64,000 nt of DNA, from contig NC_087390.1 of assembly GCF_963675165.1 (NCBI RefSeq), positions 3,114,001-3,178,000 of the forward strand, in the 5' to 3' direction. This DNA is from Halichondria panicea. Lineage: Eukaryota; Porifera; Demospongiae; Suberitida; Halichondriidae. Shown piece after piece: positions 1-12,409 of the stretch (positions within the stretch are counted from its first letter, which is position 1; each line of letters starts with the position of its first letter). The translations under genes and the position numbers were made by a program. Below the pieces are notes generated by a model that did no database searches, was not told the DNA's origin, and was given only the letters and a program-made list of their open reading frames with translations.

Positions 1-3000
1 GATGAACAAGGAGTTTCATCTGTAGAATTAGCTCTCATTGCTGGATCTACAGAAGTATCTAGTTTCTACAGAGAGAACAATTTTCAAGCGTCTGAGACTG
101 CCTCTAGGTTTACAGAACTTGCGTCACTACTAAGCAACACTGACACTAACGCTATCAAGGTACGCATGGCTGTTATTGAAGGAGATTTGGACAAGCTGAA
201 ACAGTTGTTGAGGAGTGATCCTAGAAAAACTGTCTCCAAAGGACTCCAAGGGGAAACCCTTTTGCATACTGCTGCTTTTGCTGGTAAATTAGCAATTGTC
301 AAGTACCTTGTCACGGACTTTAATATTGATCTTAATACTCAAGATAATGATGGACACACAGCAATGCACAACGCTGCTCATGAAGGTTTCACAGAGATTG
401 TAAGTTTTTTGGGTTCACAGCAAAATTGCTCTTCAAATGTTAAAGATCAAAATAGCCGAACTCCTCTCCATTATGCTGCTCAAAATGGTCATTTAAAGGT
501 TGTTAAGGTGTTGCTTGAAGATCTCGATAGTGATAGTGATTGCGAAGACAAAACTGGAGTTACACCTGTGCAATTATCTGCAGAAGCAGGGCATTTCGAA
601 ATATTCAAGTACCTTGTCAAAGAAGCTAACGTCGATTTAACCCATGTTGACAATAACGGTCGCAATTGGCTACATTCTGCAAGCCAGCAAGGCAATGTTA
701 GTATTGTTAAGTTCGGAATTTCAGAGTGCAATATGACCTGCTCTGTAGCAGATAAAGCATTTCATGCGACTCCCCTTCATCTAGCTGCTAGCAATGGACA
801 AGTTGAAGTCGTAAAGTATCTATGTTCACAGCCAAGCTGTGACACTGAAGCCATTGATCAGTCTGGAAGAATTCCACTTCACTTTGCATGCCAAGAAGGT
901 CACATTGAAGTGGTAAAGTTTTTAGTCACTGAGAAAAAGTCTAACCCAAATCTACGTGACGAAAATGGTATAACCCCCAGGCACTTAGCAACTCTCAAAG
1001 GTTTCACTAAAATTGTTGAGCTCTTAAGCTCTCACGTAGAAACCGATCACACCACTACAAATGACAGTGGAAAAACCACAGAAGGTGCTGGAGAGTCTTG
1101 GGTACATGCATCATTGTTAGAAAATCCTGACCGACTAGCTATTCGTATGGCAGCTGTTGCTGGAGACCTTGAAAAAGTGAAGAAAATTGTTGAAAAGAAT
1201 GGTGTAGACATTCTCTCCACTAGTGGCCCTCAAGGAGAGACTGTTCTGCACAATGCTTCATTTGCTGGTCAACTGAGTGTAATTAGCTATCTTGTTGAGG
1301 AATGTCATTGTGATGTAAATAAAATGGATGAAGAAGGACACACCCCAGTACATAATGCTGCTCATGAAGGACATGTTGAGGTCCTTCAGTACTTCGTCAA
1401 ACTGAATGATTGTAACTGCACTGTTAAAGACCACAATGGCCGTCTTCCAATCCACTATGCTGCTCAGAATGGCCACAAGATGGCTGTATGTGTACTTCTG
1501 AACGAAGGAAAATGTGGTTGCATGTGGAAAGATGATCATGGCTCCATTCCCATGCATCTTGCTGCTTACAATGGACATTTGGACATTGTAAAGCTGCTTG
1601 CCACTCAGAAAAATAGTGATCCCTCTTACCCAGATGAAAAAGGCCGAACCTCTCTGCACTGTGCTAGCCAGCAAGGACACACTGCAGTGGTTGATTTTCT
1701 TGTTCGTGATTGTCATGTTGACCCAATGCTCGCTGATACACAACAAGGTGTCACTGCTGTTCATCTCGCTGCTGATAATGGACACTTGAACATTATTAAG
1801 GTCTTTAGCAGTATTCCTGGTACATCTTTCAATGTAAAAGACAAGCATGGACGTTCTCCCTTGCATTATGCATGTCAAAATGGCCACACAGAAATTGTCA
1901 AGTATCTGGTCTTAGAACATAAGTGTGATCCTTCGTCAAAAGACTCAATAGGTGTATCACCTTTTGACTTGGCATTTGAAATTGACACAGTCGAGTTTCT
2001 CAGGAAACACACTCCTGGTGCCTCGAGCAGTAAACAAGAAGGTAAAAATAGGGCTGAGTTACTGTCTGCCCTAAAGAACAACAAGACAGATCTCTTTGCC
2101 CGTAAGCATGCAATAAGTGGAAACTTAGAAAAATTAAAGGAAACTCTTGCTCATGTCGAAAACAAGAAAGCGTTTATAGAGTCCAAGGGTCTCGATGGAG
2201 AAACACTTCTGCACAATGCTGCCTTTGCTGGAAATCTTGAAATAGTAGCTTATCTTGTGCTAGAGTGCAAGTGTGACATGAACATAACAGACTCTGATAA
2301 ATACACTGCTCTGCATACTGCTGCACACAATGGACATATGGAGGTTGTCTCTTTCCTTACCTCTCAGCCCAAGTGTAACATGTCTCCAATAGACAAGCAT
2401 CAACGCACTCCTCTTCACTATGCGGCGCAAAATGGCCACAAGAAAGTGACTGAGTGGCTAGTGGAGAAGCATCAGTGTGACTTAATGCAAGAAGACGAAT
2501 CAAAAGTGACACCCTTCCAACTCTCTTGTGACGCTGGACATCTTGATATAGTAAAGTTTCTTTCCACACAGAGCAGTTGTGACGTGCATCACAAAGACAA
2601 GAATGGACGAACTGGTTTACATGGAGCCAGTCAAAATGGGCATACCAATGTTGTAAAATACATTGTGGAGAAACTTGGAGGTGACCCCATGCTGAGTGAT
2701 TCAGCTCATGGAGTTAATTCTATTCATCTTGCTGCTTCAAGTGACAATCTGAACATTGTTAAATTTTTCCATTCGCTACCTAGTTGTGACCTAGCAATCC
2801 TCAGCTCTTCAAGTCAAAATGCTTTGCATATGAGCTGCCAAAATGGTAACTTGGCTATGGTACAGTTCATAGTAAACACAGCTCACATAGATGCTAGTGC
2901 GGGAGATAAAAATGAAGTTACTCCTCTACATTTTGCATCTTTTAATGGCCACACCAACTTGGTATCTTTCTTACTGGAGCAACCTGGAGTTGACCCGTCT

Positions 3001-4025
3001 TGTGCCGACATTAATGGAAGAACACCTCTCCATGTTGCTAGTCAACAAGGACACTTCGATATTGTCAAGCTTCTAGTTGATGAGTACTCTTGCAGCTGCA
3101 CTCAAAAGGACAAAGGGACAGGGATCACTCCTATCCATCTAGCTGCTGCGAATGGCCAAGTTAACGTCATTCGCTTCTTTGCAACAAAAGAACCGAAGAA
3201 ATTAGATATCAAGGCTGCCAATGGCCGAACTCCACTTCATTTTGCATGCCAAGAAGGACACCTTGATGTTGTCAAGGTGCTCTTTGTGCAGAATGGATGC
3301 AACCCAGACCTACCAAGTAAAGAGGGAATCACTCCGCGGAAGTTGGCTGAAGTCAACAACAAACGAAGGATTGTCAACCTCTTTAACGGGAATACCCAGG
3401 TACATATTTATTGTGTGCTTCTATTTTATTGTGGGTCCCATGTATTTCTCGATTTGTAACTAGATCTTATGTATCATCCAGAATCACAATTTTCCGTAAT
3501 GCAATCTTTCATAAACCCCATTATGAAAGTTGCAATGTCATGCAGTCAGTAGATACTATGCATGGCAGTGTATAATATTGCTGCTATAATTATTTGTTTT
3601 TTGTATAATTATTATATAGCTCATATTATTATTATATATATTTACTGCATGCTTTATCTATTAATATGCACCAGCTATGTACTGCATATTTATATACTGC
3701 TCTGGCTTAGTAAATAAAGTCACACATGCATGGATACTGTAGGAGAATGAAGAGAATGACGATCATGATGATGAGGAAAGTGAAGGAAACAATACTTTAC
3801 AAGAACTGATGCAACTGCAGTGAGTATACCGAATTATTGGCCTAAGTATATAATTATATGCATGTATATCCCACTTATACTTGTTACTAATCGTGTTCTT
3901 CCACTTTATTTCCTGCACATATATACTTTTACAGACAGGCCCTCATGGGTGAACACGGCTCTCTAAGGGAACAGCTTGCTGGGATGGGTGCGGGGAAGCC
4001 GGGTGCTAACTGTCCTATGCAATAA
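1..4025 (+). CDS. Giant ankyrin-repeat protein, 3' part (5' end outside window)
   Basis: The frame is open from base 1, so the gene starts upstream and the ATG at 166 is internal. Proposed exons are 1-3399, 3743-3819 and 3935-4025, with GT-AG borders and phases that fit; the stop is TAA at 4023. The product is almost entirely ~33-residue ankyrin repeats with the usual TPLHxAAxxGHxxIVxxL core. Repeats form super-repeats of about 320-327 residues: each restarts with a GDLxKxKxx / GETxLHxAxFAG block (near 166, 1147 and 2107) and ends in a non-ankyrin linker. The last two small exons encode an acidic stretch (ENEENDDHDDEE) and a short tail ending in CPMQ. Ankyrin arrays bind other proteins; no catalytic domain is visible here. 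Partner and location are unknown. Reading past 3399 without splicing gives a stop at 3459, a possible retained-intron isoform. Confidence 0.88.
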
Positions 4026-5236
4026 ACAAGTACTGCATGTAGTTTTACGCTTTTACTTTAGGTTTTATATCGTAGATATGCAGGCGCACTTATGAATTGT
4101 TTTCTCTTATAATTATAATTATAGTCTGACTTTACTATATGTATTGTCACTTTTGTAGATTAGCTATAGCTAAGTATATTAGTGAGTGTTTATCTGTATA
4201 TGTAAATCTATTATGCTATATGCATGGTTGTTGATTTTTGTGGCTGTATAATTTAAAAATTCTGACAAAATTTAATGCTCCAATTCCAAGCTTCAGATTC
4301 CTATATATAATCAAGAACTATAATGATAGCTATATTTTGGAGTTGTCAACGTTGCAGCAGTGCATGGTTCACCTGTACGGGAGTATGACTGCACTATAGT
4401 ACTTGTATAATGTGTCACATGACATGCAGCATGTGCTAAATAATAAGTACGTAGCACAGATTACAAAATAGCTCAGCATTAGCCGGCTAGCAATTTAAGT
4501 TGTTCAGCAGTTATCTCAGAAGCATTTGTATTTCCCCCGACTTCTTTCCTTTCTTGCTCTTCCCATTATTTTCAACCAGCTCAGTATCTTAATCAGCTAT
4601 GAATCTATCGCCACATATTCCTCTGCAAGGCCACGTCTATTAGTGCCACAAGAGATGGGCCACTTTCACAAATTCTTCTTCATCTTGTTAATGGTGGGAA
4701 TAATAGGTATTTAGATAGTACTGTAACAGTTGCAATTGCCTTGTGGTCTATATATATATAATTATGTTATTTTGAGAATGCAGCAAGTACAGAACTGTAT
4801 ACGTGTACACACGTTTTGATTAACTAGCTAGTAGCAGACACTTCCCGAAGAATGGTGGTGTTGTGTTGCAATCATTATACCATAAACCATGAAATGTTAG
4901 TATATACTTAATGGGGTCTGATAAATTTCTCGCTATTAGCTATTAAAATGTTGGTCAAATTAATGACGTTGTGTCTTCCGTACGTTATAAGCTAAACATT
5001 AATTTTTGTGGACCTAATTTGGATTGCTATAATTACCTACAAAACAGTGAAAATTAAGCCCCTCAAAAACTTCACACTATACACAATGTACATTACATGA
5101 GGTTGTTGCACCTGTAATTATAAAAATAAAAACACACATCATTAAATATTGACTGTAATTATAAAAACACATCATTAAATTAAATAATACCTAGTACGTA
5201 CAAGCACACAAATAAGTTAAGAACATGCAGCTAAAA
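4026..5236. other. Intergenic, AT-rich; one weak signal-peptide-like exon
   Basis: This stretch holds the 3' UTR of the ankyrin gene and the region beyond the 3' end of BH0. A short + frame from the ATG at 4655 encodes a signal-peptide-like start (MGHFHKFFFILLMVGIIG) and runs into a possible splice donor (ATAG/GTATTT, near 4709). That could be a first exon, but I find no following exon, so it is only noted. Nothing else is recognised. Confidence 0.4.
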
Positions 5237-8200
5237 TCAACTAGTGCACCTGTCCGTTGTTGGTATGACTGCAACAAAATTGTCATCTTCCAACAGCGAT
5301 TCTCTCAAGTCAGTAGTCACAATGGTATACGTTGGTGGTTCTTTCCAAGTTGTACTACTGTTCAGTTCTTGCTCGATAATATTCTCTTTTCTCTCTCCTT
5401 TCTTTAGTTTATGCCATACACGGTTTGTGAAGGCTTCTAACTTTGGAAAACGGATCTTAAGGTGATAGAAAAATATCCCCAAAATTAGGCAAAAAGCTAT
5501 CACTGTCAACACTTTGTTGTAGATGGTTGTTCTATATTCATCAACAAAACCATTATCCCTAACTGCAGAGGCCACAAAAAATAGTGACCCAGTGAACATA
5601 ATGACGAGTAAGCAGAGAAATACAGAGTCTATAATATTGATCCAATTATTCTTGAAAGGTTTTAACGTCAGTTGCACAAATAGAAGCAACAAAATCATGA
5701 TGTCTGTCACAAATATGTTGATTGGAGGTGGAGCAATGAAGGTTAGAAGAAATGGAATCCACCGAAAAATTAGTCGAAATCCAAGCCAAAATCGAAATTT
5801 TGGTTCAAAAGGATGCCAAAACGCATCATATAACGGTTTCAGCTTTTTCAAAAACCTGCTCTTGAAAATTAGATTTGGGAAAAGTAGGAGTAGTGGAAAT
5901 GGTATGAGGTAGCCTATACTTATTATCACCGATATCAGCATAAGTGGTGCATGGCCACTACTGAAGTACACCACAGAAGGTTCCAGAATCCAGCGAGTAG
6001 ATGATGATCCATCAATTGCTTGTACCGTGATAAATCCAAACAGCTGTGCGGATACTTGAAGGACACTCACATAACAGAGAATGAGCAGAGTTGTAAAGGC
6101 CCTGGCTGGGCTTAAACGGTCATTGTATTTTACACCTCTCAAGTATTTCGTTCTTGCCAAGCAAACGATGAAAATCATAAGGACAAGCAAGTATAGCGGA
6201 AAGCTGAGTTGCCACCAAATTCTATCTAACCCACGCATTCCATTGTATAAGCATGACTCAATACCAAAATTCAAGCTGAGGAAAGAAACGATAAAAATGA
6301 AATTTGCTCCACCCAAACTTCCCGGGAACAAGAACTCTCCGTAAATCGTTACTAAATTGGAGAAAAATATGGCACCATTCAGTAAGCCGAGAGCAATGCT
6401 CATGTCCAAATAGTAGATGACAAGGGTCAATATGAAGCCGAGAATTAGAAACATGGGGAAAAGAAATACACTAATGTTACTACACTCCATACACCTCGAG
6501 GTACCCAAAACAAAACTCCTCCCTTCTTGACAGTCCCCACACACAACACCGCGTCTGAATAATCGGCTGTCACATTGGACGTCAAAATCAGCTCCTTGTG
6601 ATATTGGTATCACATTGAACTCACAATACAGCAGAGGACATTCAGCGACTCCAAGTATACCATCTACTGGCCCAACCCACAAGTTCCTCGGAGATGTTAA
6701 TATTTGATTGTCAGTTTCACAAGATATTCCAAGTGTTTCGAGTTCCTCAATACACACACAGGTCAAACTTTCAGTGTTAAATGCAAAACCTTGCCCACAT
6801 TGTCCTAAATTAACGGTGATCTCTGTTCGAGCACGGCCAATCAAATCAGTGGAAAAAATAACTACCGATACATTTCGACCTTCCATTCCTGAAACGGATA
6901 AAGAGAGTTCTGTTGGAACATTGTCTCTTAGAAGACCAAGGTTGTTTGTGCCAATATTAGGGGTTACATTTCTGAATAACTCTAATCTGTTCGTTTCGAC
7001 AAATGAAGAAATTACATTTGACACTATTTGCTGGAAATTGTCTTCAGCAACCAAAGTAATATTGAATACTTGACCGGGACTGACATCGAAAACGGTTGCA
7101 TCAACAGGATCGACAATGCTGAGTGTCTCTAAAGTATTCTGGTCCTGACGTTGGAGTATCAAATGAAAAAACAGTTGGAAATTGTTCAGCTATTAGACCC
7201 ACAACAGACGTATTGAGAGGTTTGTTGAGCGAAAGGAGTAAATCAATAGCCCAGGGGCAACTTTGAAATGCACTGCCGAACACTTGACCTCCAGCTGGTG
7301 CCGAATTTCCTTCAAACTTAATAAAACTACCAGTACCCTCCAGATCAGAACAGTTGCCACAAAGTCCAATATCATGGTAATTGAATGCCAGGAAACAGTT
7401 TGAACTTCCTCCGATAATGTACGAGTTCAGCCCGAGAAAATTGGAATAAATAGCTCCACCCGAATCTCTAGCTATATTGTTTAGTAGATACAGACTTGCA
7501 TTAGATAGTACAATGAGGTAGGTATAGGTTGTCAAGAACATAGCTCCTCCACGAATTCCAATGTTGGAATTAAATGTTACGTTTCCAACAATTCCAACTA
7601 GACTTGATTCGGCTCTCAATGCTGTTCCGAAGTTTTCCTTGATTACACAGTTTCCATGCATTGTCATGTTCATGTATCTTATGTCAACTACACCAGTGCT
7701 CTGTAGTATTGATTGTGCTCCATTAGCATCTGTTGTAACAATGGCATTTTGTGTGATGGTTGTATCAATGAGTTGAAATTGGGTGCCCGGATATGCACCA
7801 TGAAATTTAAGCTCCCAAACTTGCATAGCAGAGCCAAGATAGGCCGAATTCCTGTCGAATTGACAGTCCTTAATATAGAAGTACACCACATCAGTGAGGT
7901 TACTAACTGCCGATTTAAGAAGAGAGTAGTAATATATTCCGGCACCAAAAGGAACAACGTTTCTCAAGAATCGAGAACTCTGAACTCGTATCGAAGTGTT
8001 GAGATTGTGGAAGACATGAGGGGGCGTGATTTGCTCATTCAATGGTCGAACAATACCAGTAGTTATTCCTAGTCCAGCTCCGCCCACTGTTTGAAATGTA
8101 TCCAGTTCAGCTTGCGTGATTCCGTTGGCTACAAATTCACAGTTATAAAACTCAATCAAAGTGTTTCTGGTTCCAGAAAAAAGGGCAATATGTACAGCGC

Positions 8201-9137
8201 TACCGACGGTAGCTCTGTTTTCCTCAAAGTACGAATCTCTTGTAACAATTTGCATCCCATAGTTGAGTTGTGATACCAATAGAGTAAGCCCACCCCCTCC
8301 TCCGATCATGTAACGAACAAACACAGGGTCCTGAAATAGGAAGAAATTGAGGTAACCGTAACTGCATCCCGTATTTTGCTTAAAAGTTGCTTCTTCGATA
8401 GTAATTTCATAAAATCGATCGTCATATAGCTCTCGATATCTGGGGAGATAATCTTGGTAGATAAAAACAACACCGCCACCGTATCGTTCAGGGTCAACGA
8501 GGCGGTCAGTTGTGCTTATTGAAGGGTCCAGCTCACAACCGGATGGCTGTGTGTTGTTGGTGACATTTAGACGAGTTATGATGGACACTCCGATAACATT
8601 TACGCCGACAAGACCAAAGCCAACATTACTGGTGATTTCAACTCCATCCATCCTTAGGTTTTCGCAATGGCCTATCAGTAGAGCCACTCGCATTTCTGAA
8701 TATACAACAAAAAAAAGATCAATAAATTGGCGAATTTCAGACAAAGCATGATCGAGATTCGGACCTGATAAACCACATCCTTCAATACGGACACCATCGA
8801 TTACAAAGTCAGTTATATTGAGAAATGCCAGACCAACATTCTCACTGCAAGTTATGATGACATCACCTCGGCCCGATATACAGATATTATTGAGGTTAGA
8901 CACAAGGGTATACTGTTCAAGCTTGTAGGTACCAGACATCAAGATCAAGCTGCCGTCAGAATTCAAGTTTCTTAGTGCTTCAAAAATACTCAATCCATTA
9001 GGGTACAACATAGTACTGTTCGAGTCACCACTGGAAACGGAACGAGCATCTCTCTCAGGCGTAAGATATCCAAAACTGTTACTACGGGATATGATCCCGA
9101 GGAGGGCAGCAGCGACCAACCAGATTGGAGTCTTCAT
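5237..9137 (-). CDS. BH0: secreted beta-helix/multipass membrane protein, with an apparent frameshift
   Basis: The minus-strand gene starts at 9137 with a signal peptide (MKTPIWLVAAALLGIISRSNS). About 650 residues follow with recurring GGG/GGA turns, N-glycosylation sites and short hydrophobic strands, typical of a right-handed parallel beta-helix. The frame stops at 7101, while a second frame overlapping it (open from about 7162) runs to 5237. That frame carries a Cys-rich segment (CGQGF, CVC, VVCGDCQEG, CMEC) and about eight hydrophobic segments, ending in a cytosolic tail. Organisation and motifs match BH1 (for example KPLYDAF, LKPFKNNW, NIIDSVFL). The overlap is too short for an intron, so a 1-base indel or sequence error between about 7125 and 7162 is the simplest reading. 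Otherwise the gene appears intronless within the coding part. It is probably a surface receptor or adhesion-like protein; the ligand is unknown. Confidence 0.75.
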
Positions 9138-9139
9138 TC

Positions 9140-9421
9140 CTACAACATGAGAAATAATAATCTATGTGTCATATAGATTTCTTGCAATAGTTATGGTGTG
9201 GTATCTATATCTACACATGTACTGTAATATAGCTAGCTAGCTTGTACCGTAACAAAATAGGAAAATGCTATAGAGTCAACAGTTAACCAGTGAGCGTATA
9301 CCTTTGTTAGTCGGGAATCTCTTGGCCGGCGCTGGGCATGGGTAGGTAGATTTTGGGGAAGGGCTGCTAGATCTAGCTTGCTTGCAGCTCCAATGATGTT
9401 GCTTCGGAGTATGGCCGCCAC
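9140..9421 (-). promoter_or_regulatory. Possible 5' leader exon of BH0 with an upstream ORF and intron
   Basis: On the minus strand an ATG at 9421 opens a 40-codon frame (MAAILRSNIIGAASKLDLAA...) that meets a donor-like CAAAG/GTATAC at 9302/9301. An acceptor (TTGTAG/GA) sits at 9140, just before the BH0 start. Splicing would add one codon and then a TGA that overlaps the BH0 ATG (ATGA). If real, this is an upstream ORF ending on the main start, which could set re-initiation. The peptide also resembles a mitochondrial presequence, so it may instead be the first exon of a lost or unrelated gene. The region is GC-richer than its surroundings. Confidence 0.35.
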
Positions 9422-9493
9422 TCAGTCAGCCAGGGTCAAGGAGAGAGGCGACCTAGCGTTCAATTGGAGACGGATCGGCCTGGGGTCGAGGGA

Positions 9494-9538
9494 TAGCCTC
9501 AATACCAGGCCGATTAATGCGGCCTGAAATCGAGGCTA
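9494..9538. repeat. Imperfect hairpin repeat
   Basis: The arms TAGCCTC...CAGGCCG and CGGCCTG...CGAGGCTA pair around a short loop, inside a GC-richer block (about 9310-9580). A further partial inverted match (GGATAGCCTC / GAGAGGGATAGTC type) lies next to it. It looks like a small foldback element. Confidence 0.5.
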
Positions 9539-9599
9539 GCCAGGGAGGAATCTAGACTATCCCTCTCCGGCCTCATCACTCTGGATACCATTAAGAAAT

Positions 9600-10768
9600 G
9601 GTATAAGTTATGTTGGAAATTTTTGCCATGCATGGAATTTCAGATTGTCGTATAATGAATGTATACAGTATAATGAGTTCACTACATGAATTTTTTGATT
9701 CTTATAGGGAAAACTACCGAGTCGTACTGTTGTCAATGCAGAATCAGCAACTCCGTATTCTTCACAACTGCAGGAAAAGAACTGCTGGAAAAACAACACA
9801 TTATCGTCCATAGCAGTTCACCAAATATAAGTTCAGCCTCAATTCATCATCATCATCTCTATAATTATACCAACCAACGTGAGTTCAAAGGATTACACCA
9901 CTCCCCCCCCTAGCTGTCCATGCTGTGTTTAATGTATGCAACAGTGCGGTGCAAAGCTTTTTTACTACACTTCGTTAGCACTATAGTTAGATGGTGTATC
10001 AGAGGAGGTGGGACATGCGCAGCAGTCACACGCAATGTGTGGCATATAATGTTTATGTTAGGCTCTTGACCTTTAACTTTTCCTTCAATGTCAGTGTAGC
10101 TATGGCAGGGCCATAGATAGCTTAGGTTTGCAGGGGTGGCAAAATAACAGCTGAAAATGTTTACATTGTGTACTAAAAATAAAAGGTCACAACTGTATCC
10201 TCTGAGTATAGCTGGTTCATGGCAACTTGTAACTTGCTCTGGCACTAACTTAGCTATTCATGAAGCAGCTAAAGAAAGGTAGCTTGAGCTAAGAAGATAC
10301 TCCTGCTTCCCAGAGGTGTAGTAGAGCTCTAATTTTACCTAAAAAAAGGTCATCACTTTTTCTCAGCAGTCAGTATGCGCATCAGATTCCCTGCCCACAT
10401 TTCAATTTCATTATTGCACAGCATGTGCAGATCAATGTTTCACAGTAATTTTTTCAGATCTAGAATGCCAGGGGAGCAACTGCTCCCCTGCTGTCTATGG
10501 CCCTGTATGGTGCCTGTGGTATAGATCTACTGTTGTACTCTCTAGTAAGCGCACATCGCTTTCTCAACTAACCTGATTTAACCACCCTAGACTGCTCTCC
10601 ATGTAGTAGCCTATACTCGTAGAATATTGTTAGCGCATGAGGCCAATAGCTGCTAGAGCTCTATACGCTTACATTCGAGAATCTGCCTATACCACCCAGA
10701 AACCGAATGTCTCTGTGATAAGGGATGCGAGCTATAGGCAAGCAAGCAATCCTAACTATAGATCTATA
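9600..10768. other. Intergenic, no gene recognised
   Basis: Only short frames without domain features or splice context occur here. A homopolymer C run is at about 9901-9911. No RNA gene was recognised. Confidence 0.5.
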
Positions 10769-10982
10769 CCGTATAGCGGGTGTATTTCGAGGGTATAAAC
10801 TTTGGCAGATTGACCGTTAGAAAGGTTTTTGCGGATTTAATTTCGCGGAATAGCAGCCTTTCTGCAGCATGAATGCAATTATTAAATTCGTGGGTATAAA
10901 TTCGTAAAAATGTTCGCGTACCATGCGCTTGATCAGCGAAAACCGTGAATAGTTATATCCTGGAAATGTACACGCTATACGG
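10769..10982. mobile_element. MITE, CCGTATAGCGGG family, interior type 1
   Basis: A 214-bp element begins CCGTATAGCGGGTGTATTTCG and ends in the inverted form ...CACGCTATACGG. It is flanked by TA on both sides, consistent with a TA target duplication. Its interior (GTATAAACTTTGGCAGATTGACCG, then a GCGGATTTAATTTCG segment) is shared with the elements near 27.5 and 47.5 kb. It has no coding capacity. Confidence 0.8.
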
Positions 10983-11885
10983 TATTCTACAGTTTATTGT
11001 ACAACGTTTAAATTCATAAAAACATTCATTGACTGCAGGACTCAGGAGCTGGAACAAAAAGGGTCCAAGTCCACCTCATCAAGCCTCACATTCTCTCAGC
11101 ATGATCAGACAAGGTAACACAACTATAAAGAGTCCTTATCACAAGCTATACAGACTTTACAGCTCATAGATAAACATCAACTCACTAAATATCCTTCGCA
11201 AATTGGAAAAGCGCTTCAATCCGAGTACAAAAACCTGCAGTTGAGCATGCACTTAAAATAATGATAAGCTTATAATCGACAAGCGCTAATCATCCAGTTT
11301 CTACGGTATGTACATTGAAAACCACTGTAGGTTTGATGGTAAATTTCAAACTATTGAGCCGGGATTCCACTGGGATTGCTTATCCATAAGTTATTACCAT
11401 GCTGATACTTCTAAATTTTAGACAAAATGACCATGGGGTCGGGTCGCTGCTGTACATAATATTGGTTCCTTGAAAATCATCACTTTCCAGGTTTGTTGTT
11501 CAGTTAAATGTGGATTTTTGATTGCTGAGGGCCAGTTAGCTTATATTCAAACCTCATCATGTATAGTATTTTGGAGCTATATAAAAATTATATTGTAGAT
11601 ATGCCTGCACTTTGTCAATTATAATCGCTAAAGAATATTAAGGGAACTCACAAGTCAGAGAAGGACAGTCAGTAGTGAGTGTTGCATGCAGGGCTATGCA
11701 GGAAATGCAGGAAATATAGTGTCCGTGGTTTATCTACGCACCTCAGGTTAATAAATTAGTAGTCTGTCTGAGTTTGCTCACCTGCATTGTTCAACTAAAG
11801 GCTATACATATACAATTTATTGTTACTATTATAGACAGGTAGTAATTTTAGCGTTTTCAGATTTTTCTCTGTTTTTAGGGTACTA
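10983..11885. other. Intergenic, no gene recognised
   Basis: AT-rich sequence between two MITEs. I see no open frame with protein features and no RNA gene. Confidence 0.5.
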
Positions 11886-12091
11886 CCGTATAGCGGGTAA
11901 TTTTCGTGGGGCAAAATATTCATGATTTTCGTGGTTGGAGATCTGACCACGAATATTTTACCCACGAATGAAGCGACCTTACCTACCTTTACCTGCAGTG
12001 CAAGCAGCTACCACGAAAGTATTACCCACGAAATGTCTCAATATTGCTGAACCATGAATATTTTGTCCCCCGAAAATTACCCGCTATACGG
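11886..12091. mobile_element. MITE, CCGTATAGCGGG family, interior type 2
   Basis: A 206-bp near-palindrome runs from CCGTATAGCGGGTAATTTTCG to its inverted copy and is flanked by TA. The subterminal parts (GGGGCAAAATATTCATG and CATGAATATTTTGTCCCC) also pair, so the arms extend at least 35 bp. The interior differs from the 10769 element although the tips are the same. Confidence 0.8.
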
Positions 12092-12349
12092 TAATTTTGG
12101 CGGATTTGTAACAAATTCATTAACAAAAGATGTACAAGTATGAGTTTTAAGGTTAAATGGAAAAAGTTTGGAGTCAGATACATAAGAAAAAAGGGCTAAC
12201 TTGCTTAGCATACTCTCATGAAGAAAAAAGTTTTTTTAATGAGATTCATCATTTTTAAACGCTAATCAGATACTTAATTTAGCGTTAATTACAAATTCGC
12301 TAAAATTCACTAAAATGAATACCCGTTTATAATAGTAACAATAAGGTAG

Positions 12350-12409
12350 TGTATACATGCTTCATGTTATTATGCCTCGGTGCGCATAATAACATGAAGC
12401 ATGTATACA
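12350..12409. repeat. Perfect 26-bp-arm palindrome with 8-nt loop
   Basis: The arm TGTATACATGCTTCATGTTATTATGC at 12350-12375 is repeated exactly in inverted form at 12384-12409, around the loop CTCGGTGC. It sits at the left end of the long inverted-repeat element and interrupts that element's terminus (TATGCCTCGGTGCGCA...), which resumes after 12410. Confidence 0.9.

Noticed and set aside
1258-1887. 209-codon minus-strand frame in the ankyrin gene
   Set aside because: It is a shadow of the repeat-rich coding strand; it mirrors the ankyrin codon pattern.
9910-10245. 111-codon minus-strand frame
   Set aside because: No domain pattern, low complexity at its end (poly-C) and no supporting context.
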